Shown here: positions 52,104 to 61,918 of the stretch, in pieces
How positions within the stretch are numbered: position 1 is the stretch's first letter
Layout: each line of letters starts with the position of its first letter
Assembly: GCA_934121905.1 (NCBI GenBank)
Contig: CAKOVI010000001.1
Coordinates: 1 to 64,000 of the forward strand
DNA: 64,000 bases
Reading direction: 5' to 3'
Origin: an uncultured Clostridia bacterium
Lineage (GTDB): Bacteria; Bacillota; Clostridia; TANB77; CAG-508
The notes under the pieces: generated by a model
What the model saw: the letters and a program-made list of their open reading frames with translations, nothing else
Database searches by the model: none
Told to the model about the DNA's origin: nothing
Translations under genes and position numbers: made by a program

Positions 52104-52994
52104 ATGAATACAGATTTAGAATTATATAGAGTATTTTGTGAAGTAGTAAAATATAAAAATATCTCAAAAACAGCAGAAAGTATGTATATATCACAATCTG
52201 CTGTAACTCAATCTATACAAAAATTAGAAAATGTATTAGGAGGAAAAGTTTTTTATAGAAATAAAAATGGAGTAGAATTAACTGAAGAAGGAAAAAATTT
52301 ATATGAATATATAAAAAATAGCATAGAGACTATGAGCAATGCGGAAAATTTATTTTCTCAGTATGTGAATTTGGAGAAAGGAAAAATAAGAATAGGTGGA
52401 GGAAATTCTCTTGTAATATCTCTTATAACAGAACCTATTATAAAACTTATGAAAGACTATCCGAATATAGATATTTCTATTGAAAGTGGAATAACAGAGG
52501 GATTAATTCAAAAATTGGCAAATGGAGAATTGGATTTGGTGGTTTTAAATTTGCCATATAATAAAAAATATTCGAATATTGACTTTTTAGATTTAAAAAA
52601 ATCAAATTATTGTTTTTTTGCAAGTAAAAATTATTTGAAAAAACATCCAGTAACTACATTTAAGGACCTAGAAGCAAATACGCTGATTTTACCTAAACAC
52701 CCATCATCTAAGAGAAGAATGTTAGATGAGTATTATGAAAAAGAAAAAATAGTATTAAAACCTAAATATGAAGTTTCAAGTTCATCTATAACTAAAAAGT
52801 TAGTTTTAAACAATATAGGAATTGGTTTTACGAAAATAGAAAGTATTGACGATATTAGAGATGAAATTAAAATTGTAAAAAAATTAGAATTTGATAATAT
52901 AAAAGAAGGTATTGCAACATTAAAGAAAAATATGATGAATAAGGCAACAGAAAAATTGGTAGAATATATAAAAAGAGAATATAAGAAAAAATAA
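52104..52994 (+). CDS. LysR-family transcriptional regulator
   Basis: This 296-aa protein has an N-terminal winged helix-turn-helix (YKNISKTAESMYISQSAVTQ) followed by a linker helix and a periplasmic-binding-like effector domain (IRIGGGNSLV ... LVVLNLPYNKK). It likely binds the ATTAATTTTRCTAAT boxes in front of the genes on either side; this is inferred from position. The ligand is unknown. AAGAAAGGAAA precedes the ATG. Confidence 0.9.
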   Translation: MNTDLELYRVFCEVVKYKNISKTAESMYISQSAVTQSIQKLENVLGGKVFYRNKNGVELTEEGKNLYEYIKNSIETMSNAENLFSQYVNLEKGKIRIGGGNSLVISLITEPIIKLMKDYPNIDISIESGITEGLIQKLANGELDLVVLNLPYNKKYSNIDFLDLKKSNYCFFASKNYLKKHPVTTFKDLEANTLILPKHPSSKRRMLDEYYEKEKIVLKPKYEVSSSSITKKLVLNNIGIGFTKIESIDDIRDEIKIVKKLEFDNIKEGIATLKKNMMNKATEKLVEYIKREYKKK

Positions 52995-53001
52995 TGAATA
53001 A

Positions 53002-53046
53002 CATAAGAAATATTAATTTTACTAATTTAACCGAACGTAGTATAAT
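53002..53046 (+). promoter_or_regulatory. Promoter with ATTAATTTTACTAAT box (putative LysR site), 2H/DHH operon
   Basis: The box (53012-53026) differs by one base from the one at 51365 and shares the upstream flank. -35 TTTACT (53018-53023), a 17-bp spacer and TATAAT (53041-53046). Confidence 0.65.
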
Positions 53047-53114
53047 TTACTTAAATGTTTAGATGGGAAATTTATGTCTATTTAAACCAAAAGTAAATTA
53101 ATGGAGGTAATAAT

Positions 53115-54518
53115 ATGGAAAGCAAAAAAGAAAATAATAATCAAGAAAACTTAAGAGGTTTTCAAGGAATTTTTTTAGACAAAGAAACAGAAGAAAAATT
53201 AATTAATTTACAAAAAGATGGATTGGAAAGCAATATTCAAAATATGCATATTACTTTTAAATTTGGAGATATAGAAGAATATCCTAAAGAACTTATGAAT
53301 AAGAATTTCAAAATAAAAATAATTGGTTATGGCTCAGATGGAAAAAATAGTGGTTTCTTAGTTGAAGTGCCACAAGAATTAAAAAAATATTATAAAAGTA
53401 GTAGTTTACCACATATTACAGTTTCTCTTGGAGAGGTTAATGGAGAAAAGGGAAAAGCGGTTAATACAGGAAAATTAGATTTTAAATCTTTAGAAGAACC
53501 AATTGAAATTTTTGGTAAATTAGGATATTTTATATATGGAAAAGGAAAATGTATGGACAATCAAGTAATAGAAGAGCATAACAAAGAAAATATGCCAGAA
53601 AATGTAAAAATTATACTTATACCAAAATATATGAGTGAAGAAGAACTTGAAAAAGCAAATATAAATCCAGTTGCTACAGTAGAGGCAGAATATGGAGAAA
53701 AAATCATAAGGGGAACAGAAATAACTTTAGCACATCACATAAAAGAGTATCAAAACAATCCAGCACCATGTAATACACCAAATGTTCCAGTTGTATCAGA
53801 TAACAGTACAATTGTTGTAAGTCATTTAGATTTATATACATTGGGAGGAATTGCAGCACTAATTGGAAGAAAAAAAGAAGATATTAAATTTTGGCAAGCA
53901 GCAGAGTTTATAGATTTACATGGACCACATAATTTATTTCAAGTTGAAGAAGAAACAAGAAATAAATATATAGCATATCAGGCATATCAAGCAAATCATA
54001 GAAATCCAAGATTTATGGAAGTTACTGATGTAACAGAGATTGTGTTAAAACATTTAAACATAATAGACAAAGTTATTGATGGAGATAAAACATTAATTCA
54101 AGAAGGAATTAAATGGGATAAAGAAACTAAAAAGAAAATAGAAGATTGTTTGATTTTTGAAAATGATAATGTTAGAGTTTTCAATTCGCCAGAAGGAGTT
54201 TTTTGCTCTGCATCATATTATTCAGAAAAACAAGGAAAAGTAATCCCAAGTACTGTTACAAGAAATGGAAAATTCAAATCTGTAACTGTTGCTATGGCAG
54301 ATGGTGGAAAAAAAGTATCGGCAAAAGAATTAGTACAAGAACTATGGGGGAACGAAGCAGGTGGACATCCAGGAATAGCAGGTAGTCCAAGAGGAAAAGA
54401 AATGACAGAAAAGGATATGAAACAATTAGCAAAACTTGTTAATGATAGATATAACAAAATTAATGAAAAAGAAGAAGCAATATATTTTGAACCAGATGGC
54501 ATTTCATTAGATGATTAA
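53115..54518 (+). CDS. Fusion of a 2H-phosphoesterase-like domain and a DHH-like domain
   Basis: In this 467-aa protein the N-terminal 145 residues hold two H-x-T motifs (HIT at 45-47 and HIT at 100-102), the signature of 2H cyclic phosphodiesterases/RNA ligase-type enzymes. The C-terminal part has SHLDLYTLGG (236-245), FIDLHGPH (265-272) and GGHPGIAG (416-423), reminiscent of the DHH/DHHA1 phosphodiesterase family with a changed first motif. The combination suggests processing of RNA ends or cyclic nucleotides. It heads a run of uncharacterised genes under a putative LysR box. GGAGG precedes the ATG. Confidence 0.6.
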   Translation: MESKKENNNQENLRGFQGIFLDKETEEKLINLQKDGLESNIQNMHITFKFGDIEEYPKELMNKNFKIKIIGYGSDGKNSGFLVEVPQELKKYYKSSSLPHITVSLGEVNGEKGKAVNTGKLDFKSLEEPIEIFGKLGYFIYGKGKCMDNQVIEEHNKENMPENVKIILIPKYMSEEELEKANINPVATVEAEYGEKIIRGTEITLAHHIKEYQNNPAPCNTPNVPVVSDNSTIVVSHLDLYTLGGIAALIGRKKEDIKFWQAAEFIDLHGPHNLFQVEEETRNKYIAYQAYQANHRNPRFMEVTDVTEIVLKHLNIIDKVIDGDKTLIQEGIKWDKETKKKIEDCLIFENDNVRVFNSPEGVFCSASYYSEKQGKVIPSTVTRNGKFKSVTVAMADGGKKVSAKELVQELWGNEAGGHPGIAGSPRGKEMTEKDMKQLAKLVNDRYNKINEKEEAIYFEPDGISLDD

Positions 54519-54541
54519 AATTTAAAGGAGATAAAGTTTGT

Positions 54542-55255
54542 ATGAGAATATTAAAAGCAAAAGAAATTTTTAAACAAACAGCCTTTAGTGAGAATAAAGA
54601 AAAAATGACAAAATTATATGAAGAACAGTTAAATATAAAGGCTATAAAATATTTTAGAGATAAATATAATAATCTTTTGGTATCAGCAAATGAAAATGCA
54701 AATCTTTTATATCAGCCTAGTAAAAAATATGAAATATTTACCCTAGATACATTAGGTGGAAAAATATTTTTAACAGAAACATCAGATTTACCAGCTGGAG
54801 AAAATAAAGAGTTATATTACAATTTTAAAATTGCAAACAATATATACCAAAAATTGATTGACATTCAAGATGCGTCATTTAATGAATATGAAGAAGTAAA
54901 AGAATTATATGAGAGAGAAATTCTAAAAAGCGAAAGCGAAATTGAAGATTTGAAGTTAAGAGACAATGAATTATTTAAAAAAGACTTAGAAGTATATGAA
55001 TTAATTAGTCAAACATCATTGTATGAAAATTATCAAATATTAAATAAAGATAAGGAAACCCTTGTAAAGAAAAATGAACAATTAAATAAAACAATCTCAA
55101 AATATAATGAAAATATTAGAGATCTAAGTCGAAGATTAAAAATGTCATTAGATAGAATAGAGCAATTGCAAAAACCTAAAACATTTTTGGAAAAATTAAA
55201 AGAATTATTTATAAAAGATGAAAAATATTTAATTGATGATAGGAGGGAAAAATAA
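54542..55255 (+). CDS. Coiled-coil protein of unknown function
   Basis: In this 237-aa protein the first 90 residues may form a small domain, and residues about 105-215 are a long coiled coil (ELYEREILKSESEIEDLK ... LNKTISKYNENIRDLSRR). There is no membrane segment. AAAGGAGAT precedes the ATG. It ends one base before the next gene, so both are coupled. Confidence 0.6.
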   Translation: MRILKAKEIFKQTAFSENKEKMTKLYEEQLNIKAIKYFRDKYNNLLVSANENANLLYQPSKKYEIFTLDTLGGKIFLTETSDLPAGENKELYYNFKIANNIYQKLIDIQDASFNEYEEVKELYEREILKSESEIEDLKLRDNELFKKDLEVYELISQTSLYENYQILNKDKETLVKKNEQLNKTISKYNENIRDLSRRLKMSLDRIEQLQKPKTFLEKLKELFIKDEKYLIDDRREK

Positions 55256-55256
55256 A

Positions 55257-57551
55257 GTGAAATTTACGGTATCAAATAGATTAAATCCATCTCTTTTAGG
55301 AGAAAGAAAAATAGATGAATATTCATTTAAAGATTCTACAGGAGAAAGTAATGATGGTATGAGAAGAAGTTTTACATATACTGTACATTGTAAGATATTT
55401 GGAAACATAACAAATGAAATGAAAAACGAAGATGGAACATATACGTATGATTACATATCAAGAGCACAAAGCGAATATGGAGATACAATTAGAAATCCCA
55501 AAGAATCCAAAATGGATTTAAAAACAATGGTTGAGGAACTTATGTTTCAATATAATATTCATAATTTTTCAACAGAATTACAAGAAGAACCTAATGATAT
55601 AAAAAATTATTATGTATCTATGAATACCACATTGATTCAAAAATTAAATAATGAACCATATTTTTCATATAGTTCAAATTTGTATGAAAAAAATAGAGTA
55701 GATTATATATCAGATGAAAATACACAAGTTTCAAATTATCAAAATATAAAATCAGAATCAATAAATGAAGTTAATAAAAAATTAAATAATAAATTATCAA
55801 AAGAAGAATATATTTTATATTTGCTAGGAAACAAAATAGAAAAAAATTTTATAATAAAAATGGGATTAGATGAAATCGGAGAAAATGAAACTTTAAGAGA
55901 ATTTTTAAATAAAATATCATTGAAAAATATAGAATGTAAAAATTTAGAAGAAGCATTAGATCAAAAAATAATTTCTATACAAGATATAAAAGAAGTATTA
56001 CCTAAATATAGTAATTTAAGTCCTATAAATATTTCAAATAATCTTTTAGAACAATTATTTAATGAAACGCCAGAATTAATACAATATTTTTATCAAAGAG
56101 AAATGCCGACAGACATATTAAGAAAATATAGTCCAAATTTTGATATAAAAAAAGTAAATCCAAGTGATTTATTACCAAATGATTTAGATAATGTGCTTGA
56201 AAATGTTATTCAAACTTATTATATTTGTGGAATATATGGAGGTCCATCTGAGGAAGAACTTAGAAAAGGATATATGGACTATCTAAAGACCTTTTATGAT
56301 GATCCAGATGCTTTAAAAAAGATTATACCTGTTCTAAATACGGCAGAGTACTATTTTTTTAGAATTTTAGCAGAAAATTTTGTAAAAGATATATCACCAG
56401 AAGTACTTGGAGAAAATGAAATAAGAGATATACTATTAGATACAAAAAATATAGAATTATCACAAATATTAAAATACAAATTCGATTATGATAAAAAATC
56501 AGCAGAAAAGCTATTGGAATTATTAAGAAAGCAGACATCAAGAATACACATGGATTATCTAAATGATACATTAAAGATAATTAAGGAAAATGGAATAAAT
56601 AACGAAGAAATAGTTGAAGCACTAAGGATAAATGGATTTAATTTTTATTTGGGTAGTGGAAATGATGGAAAAAAGGAAATACAAGAATTTAAAGAATTAG
56701 GAATACAAGGAATGACTTTAGATGATTTAAGAGATAGAATGTTAAAAAGTGAAGATTTTAATTATCTAATGTTAGTTGATGAAATTACTCCAGAGGAAAT
56801 GACCAGAGAATACAACAATATATTAAACGAGTTGATGGAGAAAAAAAACATAAAAGGGGATAAAAAATATGAGGGGATTTTTGAAATAATGTGTGAATAT
56901 CAAAATTCTTCTGAATTATTTTCAAGATTGACTCCAAATATAAAAGAACTAAGTAAAAAAATAATGATAGAAAATTTAGATGTAATTGAAAAACTTCAAA
57001 AAGCTCCTATCAATCGTTATAGTAAATTTTCTCAAGTTATGAATGTTATGTCAGAAGCCTTTAAAATTACAGAAGAGGATATGAAAAATATTTATATGAA
57101 ATGTTTAAATAATGGTGTTTCTAAAGAAGATATAATTAATGAATTAAAACAGTATATCCCAGAAGCAGATAGAGAAGAATTTAAGAAAAAAATTGAAAAT
57201 TCTAACATTTATCCAAATCCAAAATATTTTTGGTTAACAGATAAAAATCTAAAAAAGATTGGAATAAAGAGAGGGGAAAATAGAAATACCATAAAGAGTA
57301 AAATTCAAGCAGATGGAAAATGTTTTTCAACTAAAATAAAAACAGATATGGTTGGAGAAAGCAAAGATGGTAAAAAAGTTGTTGTAAATAATTTATCAAA
57401 ATGGCTATTTGGAGTGCCAGGTGCAAGGGGAAATTTAACAATCACAAAGGCTGGAGATTATATTCAATTACCTGGAAATACTCCTGAAGAAGCAGTGAAA
57501 CTTATTGAAAATATATTAGAGGAGAGAACAAAAGAAGGAGAAAGTAAATAA
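55257..57551 (+). CDS. Large protein of unknown function (765 aa)
   Basis: GTG 55257 is preferred because AGGAGGG lies 9 nt upstream; the open frame begins slightly earlier. An N-terminal region (about residues 1-170) looks beta-rich, the middle 400 residues are helical and repetitive, with PEEMTREYNNILNELM-like segments, and the last 120 residues (from about YPNPKYFWLTDKNL) form a separate domain. No known motif is seen. It is part of the LysR-flanked gene run. Confidence 0.55.
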   Translation: MKFTVSNRLNPSLLGERKIDEYSFKDSTGESNDGMRRSFTYTVHCKIFGNITNEMKNEDGTYTYDYISRAQSEYGDTIRNPKESKMDLKTMVEELMFQYNIHNFSTELQEEPNDIKNYYVSMNTTLIQKLNNEPYFSYSSNLYEKNRVDYISDENTQVSNYQNIKSESINEVNKKLNNKLSKEEYILYLLGNKIEKNFIIKMGLDEIGENETLREFLNKISLKNIECKNLEEALDQKIISIQDIKEVLPKYSNLSPINISNNLLEQLFNETPELIQYFYQREMPTDILRKYSPNFDIKKVNPSDLLPNDLDNVLENVIQTYYICGIYGGPSEEELRKGYMDYLKTFYDDPDALKKIIPVLNTAEYYFFRILAENFVKDISPEVLGENEIRDILLDTKNIELSQILKYKFDYDKKSAEKLLELLRKQTSRIHMDYLNDTLKIIKENGINNEEIVEALRINGFNFYLGSGNDGKKEIQEFKELGIQGMTLDDLRDRMLKSEDFNYLMLVDEITPEEMTREYNNILNELMEKKNIKGDKKYEGIFEIMCEYQNSSELFSRLTPNIKELSKKIMIENLDVIEKLQKAPINRYSKFSQVMNVMSEAFKITEEDMKNIYMKCLNNGVSKEDIINELKQYIPEADREEFKKKIENSNIYPNPKYFWLTDKNLKKIGIKRGENRNTIKSKIQADGKCFSTKIKTDMVGESKDGKKVVVNNLSKWLFGVPGARGNLTITKAGDYIQLPGNTPEEAVKLIENILEERTKEGESK

Positions 57552-57669
57552 AAAATATTACAAAAATATATCATTTGTGTAACAATCATGTAATATTTTG
57601 ATTTTTAAAGACAATGAAATTTATTTATGATATAATTTTTTTACAAAATAGTAAAAAGGAGAGATGTGA

Positions 57670-58737
57670 ATGGAAGATGAATATGAAAAAATAAAAAGAG
57701 AAATTGAAATAAGTGGAAGAGCAGAACAGAAAAGATATATGGAAGAATATACAGCAGGTTTATCAAATATAGAAGAAGATTTAAGAACTCCAGAAATATG
57801 TATGGAGGCGGTCAAAAAAAATGGTACAGCATTAAGTGCCGTTCCAGAAAATCTAATTACAAATGAAATGTGTATGGAGGCAGTTAAAAATAATGGCTTA
57901 GCATTACAATATGTGCCACTAATAACAAAAGATTTATGTGAAGAAGCAATAAAAAATACAGGAAGTGCATTACAATATGTACCTAAAGAATTAAGAACAG
58001 AAGAATTATGCTTAGAAGCTGTAAAAGATGATGGTTCTGTTTTATACTGGGTTCCAAATAAAACACAAGAAATATGTGAAGAAGCAGTTAAAAGATATGG
58101 TAGTGCATTAAGATATGTTCCAAGTATGTTAAAAACAGAAAAAATGTGTGAAGAAGCAATTGAAAATCAAGCAAATGCAATAAAATGGGTTCCAGTTAGA
58201 TGGAGAATACCAGAAATATGTATGAAAGTAGTTCAAAAAAATGGTCATTACTTGAGGTATGCACCTTTTTCTGAACCTTTTGATAAAGGAACTGCAGGAG
58301 GACATACTGATGATACAATGGTAAAAAATTTAGGTATAGAAGAATTAACAAAACAAAGAAACATTGCAACAGAAAATTTAACAGATGAAGTCAAATTAGA
58401 AATATATACAAAAGCAGTTGAAAATAATGGACATGCATTAGAATTCATTCAACCAGAATTTAGAACAGAAGAAATGTGTATGAAAGCGGTTAAAAATGTT
58501 GGAACAGCACTAAAATTTGTACCTAAGGTGTTAAGAACAGAAGAAATGTGTATTGAAGCTGTAAAAAATAATGAAGGAGCAATGAAATCCGTTCCGAAAA
58601 AAATGAGAGAGACGATTAAGATAGAAGTAGATAAACACAAAAAAGAACTAGTGGGAAAAATTCTTAATCAACAAGAGATAATAGCTAATCAACAAGTGGA
58701 AATAAACAAATTGAACAGTCAAAAAAAGGAGTTATAG
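57670..58737 (+). CDS. DUF4116 repeat protein
   Basis: This 355-aa protein is made of tandem units of about 25 residues, each like ICMEAVKKNGTALSAVPE (Cys, E-A-V, N/G-x-A-L-x-x-V-P). At least eight can be counted between residues 40 and 315, with one interrupted by a linker. The DUF4116 repeat is found in proteins of gut bacteria and is assumed to be a binding scaffold. The C-terminus is a coiled coil. AAAAGGAGAG precedes the ATG. Confidence 0.8.
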   Translation: MEDEYEKIKREIEISGRAEQKRYMEEYTAGLSNIEEDLRTPEICMEAVKKNGTALSAVPENLITNEMCMEAVKNNGLALQYVPLITKDLCEEAIKNTGSALQYVPKELRTEELCLEAVKDDGSVLYWVPNKTQEICEEAVKRYGSALRYVPSMLKTEKMCEEAIENQANAIKWVPVRWRIPEICMKVVQKNGHYLRYAPFSEPFDKGTAGGHTDDTMVKNLGIEELTKQRNIATENLTDEVKLEIYTKAVENNGHALEFIQPEFRTEEMCMKAVKNVGTALKFVPKVLRTEEMCIEAVKNNEGAMKSVPKKMRETIKIEVDKHKKELVGKILNQQEIIANQQVEINKLNSQKKEL

Positions 58738-59073
58738 ATGAAAAATAATGAAATGATAAAATATAAAGAAAGTTTTATATATAAAATTAAAAGTTTCTTT
58801 AAAAAAATTTTTGGAAGGCAAAAGTATAGTAATATACAAGAAGAATTGGTTAATAAGGAAGAAAAGAAAAATAGTTTTATAGATACATTAAAAGTTGATG
58901 AAAAACTAGTTGATGCAGTAGTTGAAAGAAAAAAATTTTTAAAAGAAATTGAAGGAAATGAAAAAGCATTAAATATGTTGTCTATGGATAGATTAAAAAA
59001 ACTAGAAGAATATTATGATAACATTATCGAACAAAATAATGCAAAAATAAAAAAATTGAAAGATGTAGCATGA
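58738..59073 (+). CDS. Small coiled-coil protein, unknown function
   Basis: This 111-aa protein starts immediately after the stop codon of the DUF4116 gene. It is basic, helical, with an amphipathic N-terminal segment (YKIKSFFKKIFGRQ) that could touch a membrane, and ends in a coiled coil. Likely a partner of the DUF4116 protein. Confidence 0.5.
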   Translation: MKNNEMIKYKESFIYKIKSFFKKIFGRQKYSNIQEELVNKEEKKNSFIDTLKVDEKLVDAVVERKKFLKEIEGNEKALNMLSMDRLKKLEEYYDNIIEQNNAKIKKLKDVA

Positions 59074-59081
59074 AGAAATAA

Positions 59082-59127
59082 AAAGAGAAAAATCAGAATA
59101 ACTTTTGATTTTTTCTCTTATTTTTTT
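59082..59127 (+). terminator. Terminator after the DUF4116 pair
   Basis: AAGAGAAAAATCA pairs with TTGATTTTTTCTCTT, followed by a long T-run. Confidence 0.8.
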
Positions 59128-59256
59128 ATTATATAAAATTTTAAAATTATATTGAAAAAAATATATTTATCGGTATAATTATACTAAAGAGTTATTTACT
59201 ATATAATTACAATTAGAGTAAGGCATAGTTAATAAAACGAGAAAGGAAAATAAAAA

Positions 59257-61200
59257 ATGTTGCAAAATAATGATATAAAGGAAAAATTAAAATACAAAAA
59301 TTTTGATGAAAGAGCACTAAATTACATTGTCAATGCTATAGAAGAGTTTGATTCTTTATTTGGGCAATATATAAGCAAAGAAAAAGTGGTAAATAGAGTA
59401 ATAAATAATTTAGATTATTTTGAATTTGGACGAGATTTTGGACCTTCTGACGCATACCAAGAAGGAGCATTTTTGAAAGATGAAAAAAAAATACAAATAT
59501 CAAAAAAATTAGATAATGATGAAGAAGTCATAAAAAGTGTAGTTTTTCATGAAATGTTTCATGTTATAACAACTGACCCAGAAAAATCAATAACAGGATT
59601 TTCAAAAACTATTATTACAGATGATTTTGAAGTAAAACAAATTGGTACACATGGATTTACGGAAGGTTTTACTCAATATGCTACTAAAATAAGAGATGAT
59701 AAATATTCATTAAAGAAAAGAGATGGTTTTACTTATCCAATATTGACAGAACAATTTGAAAATATAGTTTTATTAATAGGTAAAAATAAATTTTTGGATA
59801 TTGCTTTTAACAGACCTCAGGATTTTATTGAAGAAATTAGAGAAGAATATGGAGATGGACTAGACTTTGAAGAGTTAGATTATTTATTTGATGCTTTTGA
59901 TATTATATGGGATAACGAAATAAAAATTTTTTTACAAAATATAATTAATGATTTTTCAGATGAAAATTTTAATTCATTATATAGAGCAGAAGAATCAATT
60001 GAAATAAAATTTGCGAAAAATACTATTATAACAACATTGGAGAAAATATTATTAGATAAACCAATTTCAACTATAGAAGAATTTAATGAAATGTATCAAA
60101 CAATGAAAATATATATTAATCAATTAAGAGGCTTTGATATAAAAATGTATGAATTATTGTATAATAAATTACAGGATTTACAAAATGGTAATGATGTAGT
60201 TAGTAAAAAAATTATAGAAAAAATTGATTCAGAGGATTTTAGAATATTTGCAGGGCAAGAAAGTTATATTAATAGTATTAAAAAATTACCACTAAAAGAA
60301 AAACTAATAAAATTTTCAGAACCAGATACAAAAAAAGAATTATCTGATTATGATTTTTTTGGGAGGGATAGGTATCAAATTACCCAACGTGCAAAATTAG
60401 CTAGTACAATTATTGAAACCGATTCAGAGATAGCAAATGGAGAACTATTATATATTTTAATTAATGGATTTGCAAAAACTATATTGGAGAAAAATTGGAA
60501 TTTAGATAAAATTGGTTTGGATTGTATTAGATTAGATTCATGGAGAACTATATTTAATTTATATGAAACAAATATGGGAAAAAGAACATATTTAGGAACG
60601 TATGGATATAGCGGTAATGAAGAATATGAAGAATATACATTAAATGTTTCAGACGAAAAAAAGAAAAAAGTATTAGAGGAACATCCTGAATTTGATAATA
60701 TGCTTTTACTAGAAGCACAAAATGGAGAATTTGTTGGATATGCAGGAAACGATAAATATATTGATGAATATGGTGAAACAGAAAGAGTAGAGCATTGTAA
60801 AAGCAAAGAAGAAAAAACAATAGAAAACTTAAAATCTAAATTGGACAAATTTAGAAATTTAAAGGTAATGGAACAGGACGATATCGGAATTCCTCAGATT
60901 ATACTTGATTCTGAATTGAAACAAGTAAAAGAAGAAATAGATAAATTAAAGCAAATTGATGGAGAGAATAACACAATATTAGAAAGATTAGAACGATTAT
61001 CAAGTAATACATCAATGCAAGACGTAAATGAAATTATTGAAGAAATAACAACATCAAAATTAGGATTAGAAATATTGGATGTAGAAAAAGATTTTAGTAG
61101 ATTAGACGATGTAGAAAAAATGATGAAAGAACATTTAAAAGAACAGGAGCAGGATTTAGGAAAAACAAATGAAAAAGATAATGGTGAAACACATAATTAA
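59257..61200 (+). CDS. Predicted zinc metallopeptidase (HEMFH) with helical C-terminus
   Basis: This 647-aa protein contains HEMFH at residues 98-102, the HExxH zinc site, followed by Glu 136 in GFTEGFTQYATK, the gluzincin-type third ligand. The rest is helical, ending in coiled-coil and acidic stretches. There is no signal peptide, so the target would be cytosolic. I do not recognise the family; similar proteins appear in gut Clostridia of unknown role. GAGAAAGGA precedes the ATG. Confidence 0.6.
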   Translation: MLQNNDIKEKLKYKNFDERALNYIVNAIEEFDSLFGQYISKEKVVNRVINNLDYFEFGRDFGPSDAYQEGAFLKDEKKIQISKKLDNDEEVIKSVVFHEMFHVITTDPEKSITGFSKTIITDDFEVKQIGTHGFTEGFTQYATKIRDDKYSLKKRDGFTYPILTEQFENIVLLIGKNKFLDIAFNRPQDFIEEIREEYGDGLDFEELDYLFDAFDIIWDNEIKIFLQNIINDFSDENFNSLYRAEESIEIKFAKNTIITTLEKILLDKPISTIEEFNEMYQTMKIYINQLRGFDIKMYELLYNKLQDLQNGNDVVSKKIIEKIDSEDFRIFAGQESYINSIKKLPLKEKLIKFSEPDTKKELSDYDFFGRDRYQITQRAKLASTIIETDSEIANGELLYILINGFAKTILEKNWNLDKIGLDCIRLDSWRTIFNLYETNMGKRTYLGTYGYSGNEEYEEYTLNVSDEKKKKVLEEHPEFDNMLLLEAQNGEFVGYAGNDKYIDEYGETERVEHCKSKEEKTIENLKSKLDKFRNLKVMEQDDIGIPQIILDSELKQVKEEIDKLKQIDGENNTILERLERLSSNTSMQDVNEIIEEITTSKLGLEILDVEKDFSRLDDVEKMMKEHLKEQEQDLGKTNEKDNGETHN

Positions 61201-61223
61201 AAAAAGAAAAGGAAGTGTGAAAA

Positions 61224-61664
61224 ATGGTAACTACTGAATATAAAATTGCATATTCTGAAATATTAGAAATATTAAAACATATCTCCAAGAAAGAACAAGA
61301 AAAAGTTCCAAGTAATATGATTGAAATGTTTAAAGCAAATGCTAGTGAGAACAGTAATTTTGCATATAATCCTAAAAAAACTTTACAAGAACAAAATGTT
61401 TCTGAAATAGCTATATCAATAATTGCAATTTTATACAGAGACTATTGGGCTACAAAAGAACAAAAACAAAAAATATTAAATTATCAAAACAGAGAACGTG
61501 AAAAATATAAAGCGGAAAAATATGATGTAAATAATATATTTAAAAAGAAAAATGAAATTAAGCCTACAATTACAGTTGCTGAAGAATACCCTGTAGTAGT
61601 GAAAAAACAAAATTTTATACAAAGGATAATAGGTAAGATTAAGAAGTTAATTATAAATAATTAA
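61224..61664 (+). CDS. Small protein downstream of the metallopeptidase, unknown function
   Basis: This 146-aa helical protein begins VTTEYKIAYSEILEILKHIS and has a basic C-terminus (FIQRIIGKIKKLIINN) similar in style to the end of other proteins in this cluster. AAGGAAGTG precedes the ATG. Probably in one operon with the metallopeptidase. Confidence 0.55.
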   Translation: MVTTEYKIAYSEILEILKHISKKEQEKVPSNMIEMFKANASENSNFAYNPKKTLQEQNVSEIAISIIAILYRDYWATKEQKQKILNYQNREREKYKAEKYDVNNIFKKKNEIKPTITVAEEYPVVVKKQNFIQRIIGKIKKLIINN

Positions 61665-61670
61665 AGTGTT

Positions 61671-61901
61671 ATGGATAGGATTTTTGAGGGGTATGATTTA
61701 GGAAAAGGAAAAGGCGGAATTGGGTTGCTAACTCGTGGCGAATTATCTAGAATTGATTTAACTAGAAGTGCTTTTATTATGGCTTTGACTAGATATATTA
61801 ATGGAGATAATTGCACAACGAAACGGTCAAAATTTGCACAACAAATTACTCAAAAAATGCACAATACATATTGCAAAATTAAAAAAAATATGTTATTCTA
61901 A
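61671..61901 (+). pseudogene. C-terminal remnant of a DUF84/YjjX-type (inosine/xanthosine triphosphatase) gene
   Basis: Residues GKGGIGLLTRGELSRIDLTR followed by SAFIMALTRYIN match the end of the DUF84/YjjX family. The N-terminal two-thirds with the catalytic site are missing, and the upstream sequence is the preceding unrelated gene. The tail after GDNC is not conserved. This is a decayed fragment that marks a recombination boundary. Confidence 0.65.
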
Positions 61902-61918
61902 AAAAGAAGGTGAGTCAA

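Noticed and set aside
61821..61830. Fifth CGG frameshift site in the fragment at 61671
   Set aside because: CGG there lies in the non-conserved tail after the DUF84 homology ends; skipping C restores nothing recognisable.
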